The notes beneath the pieces were generated by a model, which was given only the letters and a program-made list of their open reading frames with translations, ran no database searches and was not told the DNA's origin. Positions 11,436-20,749 of a DNA stretch of 34,567 bases are shown here, one piece after another. Location: contig BFEA01000530.1 of the NCBI GenBank assembly GCA_003427395.1, positions 236,866-271,432 of the forward strand. Direction: 5' to 3'. The stretch's first letter is position 1. Every line of letters starts with the position of its first letter. A program made the translations under genes and the position numbers. Source of the stretch: Chara braunii. Its lineage: Eukaryota; Streptophyta; Charophyceae; Charales; Characeae.

Positions 11436-12265
11436 GCCTTTGTGCATCCACGCGTCGACAGAACCTTAAAAGGTCCTCCTTTTTCCAACTGCCTAGTTTT
11501 GCCGCATGCATCCTCCTTTTTCTTGGCCTCATACCAAGTAGACATCCCAATACTGCACATTCATCGTAGAGGTGTCTTTGCAGGTTGCGAACCATCGCGT
11601 TGAACACAATGGTTTACCAGGTTTCTATTGTCGGACTTAGGTACAGGGGTGTCTTTGTAGGCTTGAAACCATGGTGTTCAACACGATCGTTCATAAAGCC
11701 TTTGTGCATCCGCAGGTTGAAAGGACCCTCAAAACAATCCCCCTACCCCCTACATCGGCATAATCTCGCTGCATGCGCCCTCCTCTTTTCTGCCTTGATA
11801 TCAAATGGACACCCCATTACTACAGACTTCATAGTAAGGGTGTTTTTGCAGGGTCCCTCGTGAGCATCATGTTTAACAGTATGCACCCTCCTCAACTGTG
11901 AGGGTCCTTCGTAAAGAGTCTTGTTGATCATGATGGTTCATGTTGCCAAACATGACACATACCCCCTCGCTTTTTTTTGCCCATTTAGCAAGTACGTACG
12001 CCACTGCTACAATCGTCTATTTTCTCACATAGACATTAATGGGGTACCTACTTCTAGAATTTCTTGTCGGGGTGTCTAGATAGGCTGTGAGTTATCATGT
12101 TCAACAAGATGCTTCACGAAGCCCTCGTGCCTCCTGACGATATTCACAATGAAGGACCTTCAAAATGTGCCAAATAGTCGGTTGTCCATTGTCCATGTCG
12201 CCAAAAATACTATTGTAGGGAAAGTTGTCTTTCCATTATGTTGTACTACTGTGTTGAACATGAGT
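11436..12265 (+). repeat. Degenerate satellite, about 262-bp unit carrying short palindromes
   Basis: GCCTTTGTGCATCC at 11436 recurs at 11698 (262 bp apart), with matching downstream sequence, and in diverged form near 12121. Motifs such as GCATGCRYCCTCCT and GGTGTCTTTGYAGG recur within units. Five palindromes with a TGTT-N-AACA or GTT-N-AAC core lie at 11590-11614, 11674-11684, 11864-11884, 12094-12110 and 12248-12265. Their outer arms differ (AACCAT/ATGGTT, GCAT/ATGC, ATC/GAT, ACT/AGT) but remain complementary. The core resembles the 13.4-14.1 kb palindrome array. Confidence 0.65.
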
Positions 12266-12349
12266 TGCACGACTATTTTTCATAGGTCGTAGACTCTATA
12301 TGTTACCCAACAAGCTTAGATGTATGTGGGGCGATTATCTTTCGATAGG

Positions 12350-12713
12350 CTTAGATATCGGCTGCCTTTCGACAGACTTAGATGAAGGCTACCTTTGGAT
12401 ATTTGTCCCTGACGGATCCCTTTCGACGAGCTTAGACTTCGGTTGCCAATCAATAGAACTCGATAGAAACCACCATTCAATAGAAATAGATCGTGGTTAC
12501 CTTTTGAAGTGCTTAGATGGCGGTTCTCTTTTAATACTTAAATGGCGGCTGCCTTTGGATAGCTATACTTGGCGACCAACTTTCCATATGCTTAGATGGT
12601 GGCTGTCTGTCGCCAGACGTTGGATAGTTGTACATGACGACCGCCTTCCTACAAACTTCGTCGGCGGCTACCTTTCTACAAACATAGATGGTGGTTGCCT
12701 TAAACAGTTTCAT
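12350..12713 (+). repeat. 27-bp minisatellite reading as a nine-residue repeat
   Basis: Units such as CTTAGATGGCGGCTGCCTTT plus seven bases begin at 12350, 12377, 12404, 12431, 12458, 12485 and 12512, and then at 25-28 bp spacing to 12591 and beyond. Since 27 is a multiple of three, a 139-codon frame (12300-12719) shows a nine-residue period with LDGGY/LDEGY/LDRGY-like cores. It lacks a recognisable domain and loses register near 12537, so I call it a repeat. The array resumes at about 13275-13340, after the inserted foldback element. Confidence 0.75.
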
Positions 12714-12741
12714 CGATGAACGATCTTGTTCGCTACGGTCA

Positions 12742-13260
12742 ACAGAAAAATTCCCATGAGAAATGAAAGTTGAAAAAACATTCCATAAAAAAAAAATTCT
12801 TCATATTTATAAATTATCATTCCAATGTTTGTCCAATTCTAAAATTTCCAATTTAATTTGATAAATTTCCGTCTAAATATGAGCTTTCCTTCCCAACTAC
12901 ATCCATTTGTTCAAGATGGAATGAAAGTCTGGACGAGTTTATGAAATGTTTTAATTAGACTTTCATTTTATTAGAACAAATATCGTCTAATTTAGATTGG
13001 ATTAACCTATTTATGACTGAAAATCCTTACTTAGAATGACAATCCAATTAAAATATTTCATGAACTCATCCAGACTTTCATTCCATCTCTAGCATGCAGT
13101 TCAAATAAGAAGGGATACTCCATTCTTGGAAGGAAAGTTTTCAAGTAAGACGAAAATTTTTAAAATTGGAATTACATTTTTTAAGATGGAATGAAATTTT
13201 GAAATTTAGTATGTAATTTTACTCTAGAATGATTATTTAATTCTGGGAAATTTTTCTGTT
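12742..13260. mobile_element. 519-bp foldback/MITE-like element with TIRs and 5-bp TSD
   Basis: The ends are ACAGAAAAATTCCC (12742-12755) and GGGAAATTTTTCTGT (13245-13259), imperfect terminal inverted repeats. GGTCA flanks both sides (12737-12741 and 13261-13265). Inside, a 42-bp arm (12915-12956) is inverted at 13046-13087 with four mismatches, and weaker pairing extends outward. The interior is AT-rich with no transposase frame, so it would be non-autonomous. It interrupts the 27-bp minisatellite, which is present on both sides; that supports insertion. The TSD length does not pick a superfamily. Confidence 0.7.
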
Positions 13261-13274
13261 GGTCATTCCAGCGC

Positions 13275-13340
13275 GAGTGAGCTTTCGACATGCTTCGGTT
13301 GTGGCGACTGCCTTTCGACAAACGTAGATAGTGACTGCCT
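13275..13340 (+). repeat. Resumed 27-bp minisatellite fragment
   Basis: Two units resembling those at 12350-12713 (GCTTCGGTTGTGGCGACTGC and ACGTAGATAGTGACTGCC) follow the foldback element. They lead straight into the 43-bp palindrome array. Confidence 0.6.
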
Positions 13341-13359
13341 TGAATGGTCCTGGTGGAGT

Positions 13360-14074
13360 GAATGGTCTTCTTCGACACAACCATTCCAATGCTAGTGGGG
13401 CGGAATGGTTATGTCCAACACGATCATCTAATCTCTCTCCTGTTGGAATGGCCGTGTTCAACTCGATCAATCCAATACACCGAAGCCTGAACGGTCGTAT
13501 CCAACACGACCATTCGGCCTCGCTCATACAAGAATGGTTGTATTGAACACGACCATTCCAGTATCTACTAGTTCGAACGTTTGTATCCAACATAACCATT
13601 CAGGCTCATTCGTATGGGAATTGTCGTGTCGAACACGACCATTTCAGTATGTGCTACCCTGAATGGTTGTGTTAGACACAACCATTCCAGTACATGTTAG
13701 ACCGAATGGTAGTGTATGATACGACCATTCAAGCTCTCTCCTACTGGAATGGTCGTATTCAACACAACAATTCCAATACACTCGAGCATGAATAGTTGTG
13801 TCTAACACGACCATTCGGGCTCGCTTGTACTAGAATGGTCGTGTTCAACACGACCATTCAAGTACGAGGGAGTTCCAATGGTCGTGTTGGACGCGACCAT
13901 TGCAATATATGTTAGCCCGAACGGTTGCGTTCAACACGACCACTCAGGCTCGCTTGTACTGGAATGGTCGCGCTCAACACGACCATTTAAGTATGAGGGA
14001 GTTGCAATTGTCGTGTTGGACACGACCATTGCAGTAAGAGCTAGCCCGAATGGTCATCTCCGACACAACCATAC
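13360..14074. repeat. Array of 17 palindromes at 43-bp period
   Basis: Seventeen roughly 27-bp palindromes start near 13360, 13402, 13444, 13489, 13532, 13574, 13617, 13661, 13704, 13746, 13790, 13833, 13875, 13919, 13962, 14005 and 14048. The consensus is GAATGGTCGTGT, a 1-3 base centre, and ACACGACCATTC. The best unit is 13827-13865: 13-bp arms, then one mismatch, then a further GTACT/AGTAC pairing. Unit 13661-13687 has perfect 12-bp arms with C:G replaced by T:A; unit 13876-13902 has C..G in place of the outermost G..C. Spacers of about 16 bp fall into a three-unit cycle of 129 bp towards the right end. No coding is supported. Confidence 0.85.
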
Positions 14075-14574
14075 AAGCTCGCTCATATTGGATTATTAGA
14101 CACGAAAGTTCTTCCACTTGACGTTAACACAAAAAAATAGGTTCGTCGTCCATCGCAAACTGATATTCTACACGGAGCACAAACTCATATCGTAGGGGAC
14201 TTGTCACCTTACCTTGACGTGGGCGTAATCTCGCAACTTCACCACAAAAATGCATCTCGTCGTTTCGCTGCAAGCACTCCTCACCACTGCGGCAGCTAAG
14301 TTGGGGCGATGGGACACGACCGATAGGAAAGTAGCGGCTATAACTTAGCGGCAACATCGATAAGGCAAAATGAAGGTTGCGTGGCGACACATGGCTTGTA
14401 ATTTTTTACGATGCCCTCACGAAAGGGTTTCCAGGCGAATCATTGACCCGAATGTTGTGGTGCGTGTGACCCACCTTGAAAGAGCAAGGTGACGATTGTA
14501 GGTAGGGGCCCATAAAGTTCGTACCTTTCCACGGATCAAATGACGCACATTAACCGAAGGGTTAAACTATGGGG
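14075..14574. other. No gene recognised
   Basis: Unique sequence between the palindrome array and a TATA motif. A small hairpin CACCTTG / CAAGGTG lies near 14472-14491. The minus frame 14124-14390 has no domain. Confidence 0.35.
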
Positions 14575-14584
14575 TATATAAATA
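14575..14584 (+). promoter_or_regulatory. TATA-box candidate upstream of repeat copy 1
   Basis: TATATAAATA in otherwise GC-balanced sequence, about 155 bp upstream of segment A of copy 1. It matches the Pol II TATA consensus and could be the promoter of the repeat. No transcript start or conserved upstream element can be seen, and copies 2-4 were not found to share it. Confidence 0.35.
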
Positions 14585-14729
14585 CGGGTGAGCCCCTACT
14601 TGTTTCTCATCTTGTTCCGTCTATTTGTTGCTGGTTTTCGTTATTTTAACGACGGCGAGGATCCACAAGCACGGGTGGGAAAAAAAGGGGTTAACATTTA
14701 AGGTGGGGGACGCAGCGTGGAGGGCATAG

Positions 14730-16515
14730 TCGAGAGATTAACCTCTCAAGACGCGTGTAAGCCAACACTTGAGTGTTGAAAGTAACCCTCGGAGTTATTA
14801 AGGACCGCATGATTATGGGTACCATATAGGACACTATCCTTGGTACTGCCCGAGTATTCATGCATGGCTAGTCAATATGACAAGGTCTCCAATGCTGCAA
14901 CATTTATTCGGAGACTCGCACGCAACATAAGTCGGTTTCTGTCGTTAAAAGGTTATCGGTCATATATGAAAAAGAGAGTACGCACGATTTATGTTATGGA
15001 GTCTAATTTTATTTTTGTGAAGTGTACCACGTGGTTAGATGAATCATCATAGTCGACCGATGCACAATCGTGCTTGGGAGACCAGCCCCCAGAGCGTCGG
15101 TTCACGTACGGTTCCGATTAAGGCGTTTGACCGCACATATCCCTTATGCTACAACGTATGAGAAACGCTATCGGCTGGGCCACCTCTGCAGTTGCACTCA
15201 AACAACTTTTGCACGTGGTTCAGTAGCTCGACGGGGATACAGCTGTCCAAGGGTGGTCACAACCCTTTGGGCAGAGGTAAGTTGTGGCTCGTGTGACTTT
15301 TATCCTGTCGTAGCGGTTCGCGAGACGTGCGGTTGGCATACACTCGGCGGGAGTGGCGAAAGCTTCGATGCGATAAACGTTCTGCAAAATCATGTGCAAC
15401 GCGGTTGGGAGGGTCCCCTTGCGGGGCCGATGCGACAATCGCAAGTGCGATTGCAAGACCTACCCTCTTCTGCACCCTACGCAAGTGAGTGGTAGGCGGG
15501 CTTCGATCCTTGGTGGCGGCGAAGCTTCTCGGTCCATGAGAATAGAGCTACATCTTCGGAGGCCTGGAAACAAGTCAAGGGGTTTGACTTTGACAACCAC
15601 CATGGACTTTGACATCAAATTATTAAGAACAAAAAAAGGCAAAAATAAAAAGAAATCACCCTTTTCTCTCAATATGAATTTGCTCGATTTTTACATGTGG
15701 TGAAAGTAGACTGTGCTGATACACAAAATATAAATACAACGGGGTTATAAGACACAGGGCGGTTACTCTCACAATCACAGTGTGACTCCATTCAAAATAT
15801 ACATATAATCGCAGGTAAAGTCAATCCCGGCTTCAACTCACCAAACACATACCTGCAATCACACTGAAAATTCAATCATCGCCAAACCACGCACTACACA
15901 GTGTCAACTTCAACCACTCCCTGCACTCATACCCCTTGCCTTATCCATGCAAGTCCCTACCTTTATCCAACCTTCCAAAAGAAAATACCCAACCCTTTTT
16001 AAATGGTCATGTAGTAAAAGTTCGGGTAAAACCCCAAGGAAACAATTCAATCCACAGAGGCTAAGGCCTTAGGTTAAGTTGCAAGAATGAGTCTGAAGTT
16101 GAATCGTAAACAGACATTTTATGAAAAGATAACAAAAAATGATCCTTGTTGGATCGGGCTGAAACTCGGTATGGGGGAGGTGTTGCCGCAAGTTTCCTTA
16201 TTCTTTTTGCACACCTCGAGAGATACATTTAGACTTAGTTTTAGAAGAATTTGAGTAAGATGCGATACGGGGTTTTATTCTCCATACACTTAAAGTTTAG
16301 TATTGGGATTTGGCCTATGATGTGTTATAGGTCTTCTTTCGTCACCTTGACCTTGAGTGAAATTAGAAGTGGCTCACCCCAAAAGCCAAAAATTTGCCGC
16401 ACAACTTTACAAGTTGTGGCCTTTTAACAAAAAAGTGGTCTATGTCCTCTTTCAAGTGCTCAAATGAGCAAGAGTTGGTCCACCAAAACTCAAGCAAGAT
16501 AGCCCTCTAGGAGGG
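14730..16515 (+). repeat. Dispersed repeat, copy 1 (A-B-C with A and C inverted)
   Basis: Segment A (14730-15435) matches 28911-29598 in reverse complement and 27100-27850 in direct orientation. Segment B (15436-16164) matches 29599-30330 directly at very roughly 80% by eye, starting at a palindrome and running through a shared GGAGGCCTGGAAACA motif. Segment C (16165-16357) matches 30331-30541 in reverse complement. Relative to copy 2, both A and C are therefore flipped around B. Small hairpins follow: CACAACTT-TAC-AAGTTGTG (16400-16418), GCTCAAATGAGC (about 16459-16470) and CCCTC-TAG-GAGGG (about 16503-16515). No coding capacity is seen. Confidence 0.75.
15436..15453. repeat. Palindrome at the A/B junction of copy 1
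   Basis: CAATCGCA-AG-TGCGATTG is a perfect 8-bp inverted repeat exactly where segment A meets B. Corresponding sites are at 29599-29616 (copy 2) and, on the opposite strand, 27074-27092 (copy 4: CAACCGC / GCGGTTG). The arms in copies 1 and 4 differ by a complementary pair of changes. Confidence 0.7.
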
Positions 16516-17906
16516 TGTTCTCATATGTGAGTTGTACGTGGTCCCAACGTCCCGGGCTGTCTCAACACAGTCTCAACTGCACCACGTCCCCCGAGGATAA
16601 TCCCAAATCAAACTGCAAGTGCAACCGCCTCCACTCACGACGTCCGCTTACAATAGCCACGCAAACCGATCATACCCCGTTTCCAAATTAGTCCTACCTG
16701 GTCCCCAAAAATAAAAATGGTCCCACACAGTTTCATACAGACACCCGCCGCAACCTTGGATAATCCAAACTCAGCAAACGGTTTGCGCCGTCTACCTAAA
16801 AAAAAAATACGGCTCCAACGCAAAACTGAAGGTGTCGCAACCCTCAATGATCACCCCGCCGCTCCACCACTTGCACGACGTACCCGAAAAAGAATAAAAG
16901 GTGTCCCTTCACTCGATTCGCAAGTGCCACCAAGTTTCACGGTTATGCCACCGAAGTCGCGTCACTGAATCGTTATTCTTGTCATCCGGCAACACGCTGG
17001 TAAAAAACAAAATCACTTCGCCGCTTAATTTTGGCAGCACCTCCCCTCAAAATATTGATGGCGTGTTGAAAATTTGTGCAGCACGACCGCCGTACCACCA
17101 TATGAACGGGACTTCCCCTCACATCAAAAAGTACCCACCACCGTGGACAACACCTCCCCACATGCCAAAAGGAGCCCGACTGCAGCCGGTACCGCATGGG
17201 TGGGGCAGTGAGCTCCCAACCTCTGGCTATGGTTGCCCTTTCCCCACTCTCTACTCCTCTACAGACCACCAAGTCCTCCTCCAGCAGCCTCTCCCCTCAC
17301 TCACCCAACATTTTCCTTCTCCAACACCAACATTCCTTTGCCCAGCCCCCTCAAGGCTATGCAACATTCATCCAGCACTCAAGGAGTGAAAGCATCAGCA
17401 GCACTGCCACCTTTGTCAAATAGCTAAGTGGAGTGTTGGCTTTTATAGTTGTTGGAGGGTGTTAGCCAGCATTCCTGTCGTCAAACAAAATTCGCTGCTC
17501 AACAAGAGCCGTTGATCTGATCCAAGATCAAGGGTCTAGTGTGGCCGCACCCTAGCCACACACTTAGGGAGGCAGTTACTTTTAATTGCCTCCTTTTATC
17601 TCTCTTACTTTACAACTTTCTCGTAATTTAACAAGATAGTTGACACTCTTCCATTTTCGAAACACTTTTGCTTTTATTTTTCTAACCTTTCTTTGAAGAG
17701 CTACAACTCTTCAAAGCTTAACGTACCCGAAACTCTTTCTAGTGCAGGAACATCGCAGAAATGGTTGTACTTAGCCATTTTTGTCTTCTAACCTTTCAAC
17801 TTCCACGCCCATTCTGAGTGGTCACACTCAAACCCAGTTGGCCTGTACCTGGGGCACGCCCGCGGCCACATTCGTGGCAATTGCCCTTTCCTCTTCTCTT
17901 TTCTTC

Positions 17907-17909
<3 letters not shown>
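16516..17909. other. No gene recognised
   Basis: Pro/Ser/Thr-rich frames at 16901-17389 and 17196-17427 (plus) come from C-rich DNA, start at non-ATG or late codons and show no domain. The rest is unique sequence with no repeat or RNA gene I can support. Confidence 0.35.
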
Positions 17910-17940
<31 letters not shown>

Positions 17941-18005
17941 CCCTTNTTTCATGGGAGGGCCAACTCGTTTTTCCGAAACGAGCAGCNCCCCCCCCCCCCC
18001 CCCCC
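17910..18005. other. Homopolymers with ambiguous bases (assembly uncertainty)
   Basis: A T27 run (17910-17936) and a C18 run (17988-18005) bracket two N calls (17946 and 17987). The frames across this stretch are unreliable. The pattern is typical of polished or gap-filled short-read consensus at homopolymers. Confidence 0.85.
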
Positions 18006-18180
18006 ACGTCAAGTCATTTCACAGAGTCGAACTAGAGTCGAGCTCAACGAGGCCTTCCTCCCCCACTACAACGCACCCAAACCTAGCTTGGTCTGGGTCT
18101 CAAATTCACGCCTCTTCACCTGTCAAATTCTTTTTTTTCTGTGTTTTGTTTTTCCCCTTTTTGTTGTACTACCGTAGCCC

Positions 18181-18266
18181 GTTCGTTTAAACGAACCGGG
18201 GCCCAAGCAGTTCGAGAGAACGAAAGGAACGATGTCGGCACGATTACCCTTACAAGGGTAATTGTG
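18181..18266. repeat. Two strong palindromes
   Basis: GTTCGTTTAAACGAAC (18181-18196) is a perfect 16-bp palindrome. At 18239-18266, CACGATTACCCTT and AAGGGTAATTGTG form 13-bp arms with one G:T wobble and a 2-base centre. No gene or repeat family is attached to them. Confidence 0.7.
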
Positions 18267-18995
18267 CGTATTTTTGCACCTCGCAGGAGGGGCACAATTG
18301 ATGGTATGGCATGCTTTCGCTCGATCGCGACTGACTCTTGGAAGTCAGGAAGTGGCGGGCGCACGCTTGGATGAGTCAGACGGTGTGTGTATGGGCGTGC
18401 ACTTTGTGGGCACGCATTAGTTAAATGTTTGACTAGTGTGAACAAACGAACCGCTCGGTGGTCCAAGTTAGGAATAAGCTAGAGGTTTGGATAGCGTAGC
18501 GCGGGCCGCAACTTCGGGCGCACTGACGGGGTCTCCACCGGCGCAAAGTTAGACCGTTGAGGCTATGGCTAGAGGAAAAATTTCGACTAACTTGCGGAAG
18601 GGCGGCGTTTTGAGGCCGCACCATGTGAAGCATGCAAGTACTACGTTTGACTATAAAGGTATCGGCGGTAGGAGCCGTAACAAATTTTAGCTAGGTACGA
18701 CGCGTGGATACGGCGCGAGCAAAAGTCGGAGTCTTTCTGACCAAAGACGATAAAAGCACGCTCTTTTCGATGAGTGCGGCGGGCTACGAGAGCCTCGGCC
18801 CGTGACCGCGGCATGACGGGGCAGTGCGTATGGTGAACTCAGCAATAGCCGTCCTCCAAGCAGAGAACATAGCCGTACGGGGCCTTGGGCTCAAGGGGCA
18901 GACCAAGAGAGGGCATTGGCGCACCCTTGCAGGCCCGGGTAGGCTGTAACAGTCTGCAGTTACTCATATGCAGAACTGCGCCTGCTGTAATTAGG

Positions 18996-19269
18996 CTTGG
19001 GCTTAGCCCTATTGGTTACAGCAATGGACTTTCATCACACAATTTCTGGGATCGAGGCCAACATGTTGTAGTGACGGAGTGAGGAGCGCATCAGTGAAGA
19101 GGACTGAGGGGTCGAGGGAACCGTGGGACTATCCTCCTTGGTTTTGCAAGGAGTTTCGACTGCGGGCCCAAGGGGAAGGACCGAGAGCCGAGTCCCAGCG
19201 GTTCCCCTCCCCCTTCTCCGTTTTTCCTAATTTTTCCGAAATATTTATTAATTAGTTTTTTTTTTTTTT
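18996..19269 (+). mobile_element. tRNA-derived SINE-like element
   Basis: An A-box-like TAGCCCTATTGG (19004-19015; about 10 of 12 consensus positions) and a B-box-like GGATCGAGGCC (19049-19059; about 9 of 11) are spaced as in tRNA genes, but no intact cloverleaf forms. A roughly 200-bp body containing a large nested hairpin (19116-19206) leads to T-rich sequence ending in a T14 run (19256-19269). A related tRNA-like head is on the minus strand at 28255-28325. No target-site duplication was identified. Confidence 0.5.
19116..19206 (+). ncRNA. Nested multi-stem structure inside the SINE-like body
   Basis: Outer stem GGGAACCG (19116-19123) / CGGTTCCC (19199-19206), next stem GGGACT (19125-19130) / AGTCCC (19191-19196), and an enclosed hairpin CTCCTTG (19134-19140) / CAAGGAG (19147-19153) with a six-base loop. 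These are Watson-Crick arms of 6-8 bp in correct nesting. It could be the folded body of a Pol III transcript. I match it to no known RNA family. Confidence 0.45.
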
Positions 19270-19307
19270 GCATTTTTGGGACGGGGCCGTACCGGTCCGT
19301 GCACCGA

Positions 19308-19372
19308 AGAGCCTAACTCAGTTGGTACACCTCTGAACGGTTGAAATACAGACCTGAGTTCGAATCAGGATG
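19308..19372 (+). other. Degenerate tRNA-like sequence
   Basis: A-box-like TAACTCAGTTGG (19314-19325) and B-box-like GTTCGAATC (19358-19366) at tRNA spacing. The TpsiC stem fails in standard register (CCTGA/TCAGG pairs only with a shifted loop), so a functional tRNA is not supported; a SINE head or tRNA pseudogene fits better. Confidence 0.45.
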
Positions 19373-19489
19373 GTGGACCCTGATTTGATGACTGAATCCA
19401 AGTATTCTTGAACTGCCGGGCCCGTTCGAATCAGGATGGTGGACCCTGATTTGATGACTGAATCCAAGTATTCTTGAACTGCCGGGCCC
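19358..19489 (+). repeat. Perfect tandem duplication, 2 x 66 bp
   Basis: 19358-19423 and 19424-19489 appear identical by eye. The unit begins exactly at the GTTCGAATC B-box-like sequence and ends GCCGGGCCC. Perfect identity implies a recent event or an assembly duplication. Confidence 0.85.
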
Positions 19490-20749
19490 AATCAGCTCGG
19501 TAGTGATAGCTCTAGGCCGGCGCCCGACTTGGTCCTTTGGGACATCTGTTAAAATTGGAACGATACAGTAAAGATTCGCATGGCCCCGTGCTGGGACGAC
19601 GGGTATAAATCAAGGAGGGCTCGGCCCTCCCTTTTTTCTGTCTACAACGTTTGCCGTCACGCTGTCTGACTGTTTTCGTCAAGGGCCTTACGCTACATGT
19701 AAAGTCGTTGGCGCTATCAATAGGGGAACGAGTCAAGGAGATGACGAAGACAAAGTAGAGGGGAGAAAAAGGAGCGGAGTAGCACTCACCTCGCAGATGC
19801 GGGAAGAGTCCACGACGACCAGGCTACAGCGACGGATTGCTGCAGTGCATCTTGCCGGTTCTAACGGAGGATTCACTCGTAAGCTGCAGGTGCATCTGGT
19901 CAAAGTCTAGCGGGAGGTTCATTCGACCGTGCTCATCCAAACGGTGGAAGCCACGTGAGGGGAGCCGCGAAGTGAAGACTCACCTGTTGGCGCGGGACAT
20001 TGGAGCGGTGAGAAGAAGGAGATGAACCGAGGATGATGAGAAGAAGGGAAGAGTCGCACGAGACTTGTAAGGCCGCACTGGTGGTGATTGCGTCCGCCAT
20101 CACAGTCGTTTTTCACAGCCTTCGCCGCTCTGCGTTATTTGGGAGCTGAAGGCGGTTAGAATCGAGAAGAAAGAGCAGGAAGAAGACAGGGAGATGACGA
20201 GGAAGAAAAAGTAAAGAGGAGAAGATAAGGAAGGAGGGAGGAATGTCTGCCTTGGCATGGTGGCCCTTGTCATCGTGAGCCGATATCGAGCTTACACAGT
20301 TAGTCTTCGCGCGGTGCTTGGCTGTACACCAGCGCAAGGTATCTCGCCGAGGGACGAGCCAGGTTCATTGGAAGACGAGTGGGAGTGAGGAGGGAAGAAG
20401 TGTGCGGTCCACTCGATCCTTGACGGATTCGAGCGGGGAAAGTAGCGGGTTGGAGGTTTTTTAGCAGGGCGAGTTTAATAGCGGAGTTAGTTTTAGAGTT
20501 GGAGATGTGAGGAGAAAGTTGGGGAAGAAAAACGGTGCGCCGTGATGTCGTGGAAAAAGGTATGGCGGAGGCAGAAATGGCGGAAGTAGAAAACGGGGTT
20601 TTTACTCGATTCTGGACGGAATCGAGCGAAGCGAGATGTTAGTCCAGGGTTTTTGGGCGCCGCGAACGGATTGGCGATGTTGGATTTTGCTTTAAACTGA
20701 TAGGTTTAGCGCTGCAAGCAGTGAGAGCTGCGCCTAGTAAGAGGAAGTT
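19490..20749. other. No gene recognised; purine-rich on the plus strand
   Basis: Minus-strand consensus donors (GTGAGT) sit near 19786-19792 and 19976-19982, and the five-copy motif listed separately starts here. Short open frames on both strands lack domains. Exons of a minus-strand gene are possible but cannot be delimited. Confidence 0.35.

Noticed and set aside
13360-14074. CRISPR array (palindromic repeats with short spacers)
   Set aside because: Spacers are about 16 bp, recur in a three-unit cycle and drift with the repeats; repeats vary, there are no cas genes, and the context is eukaryotic.
16901-17389. 162-codon Pro/Ser/Thr-rich frame
   Set aside because: It starts at GTG in C-rich DNA and shows no motif or conserved neighbour.
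19308-19378. Functional tRNA gene
   Set aside because: A and B boxes are present, but the T arm pairs only out of register and no acceptor stem forms.
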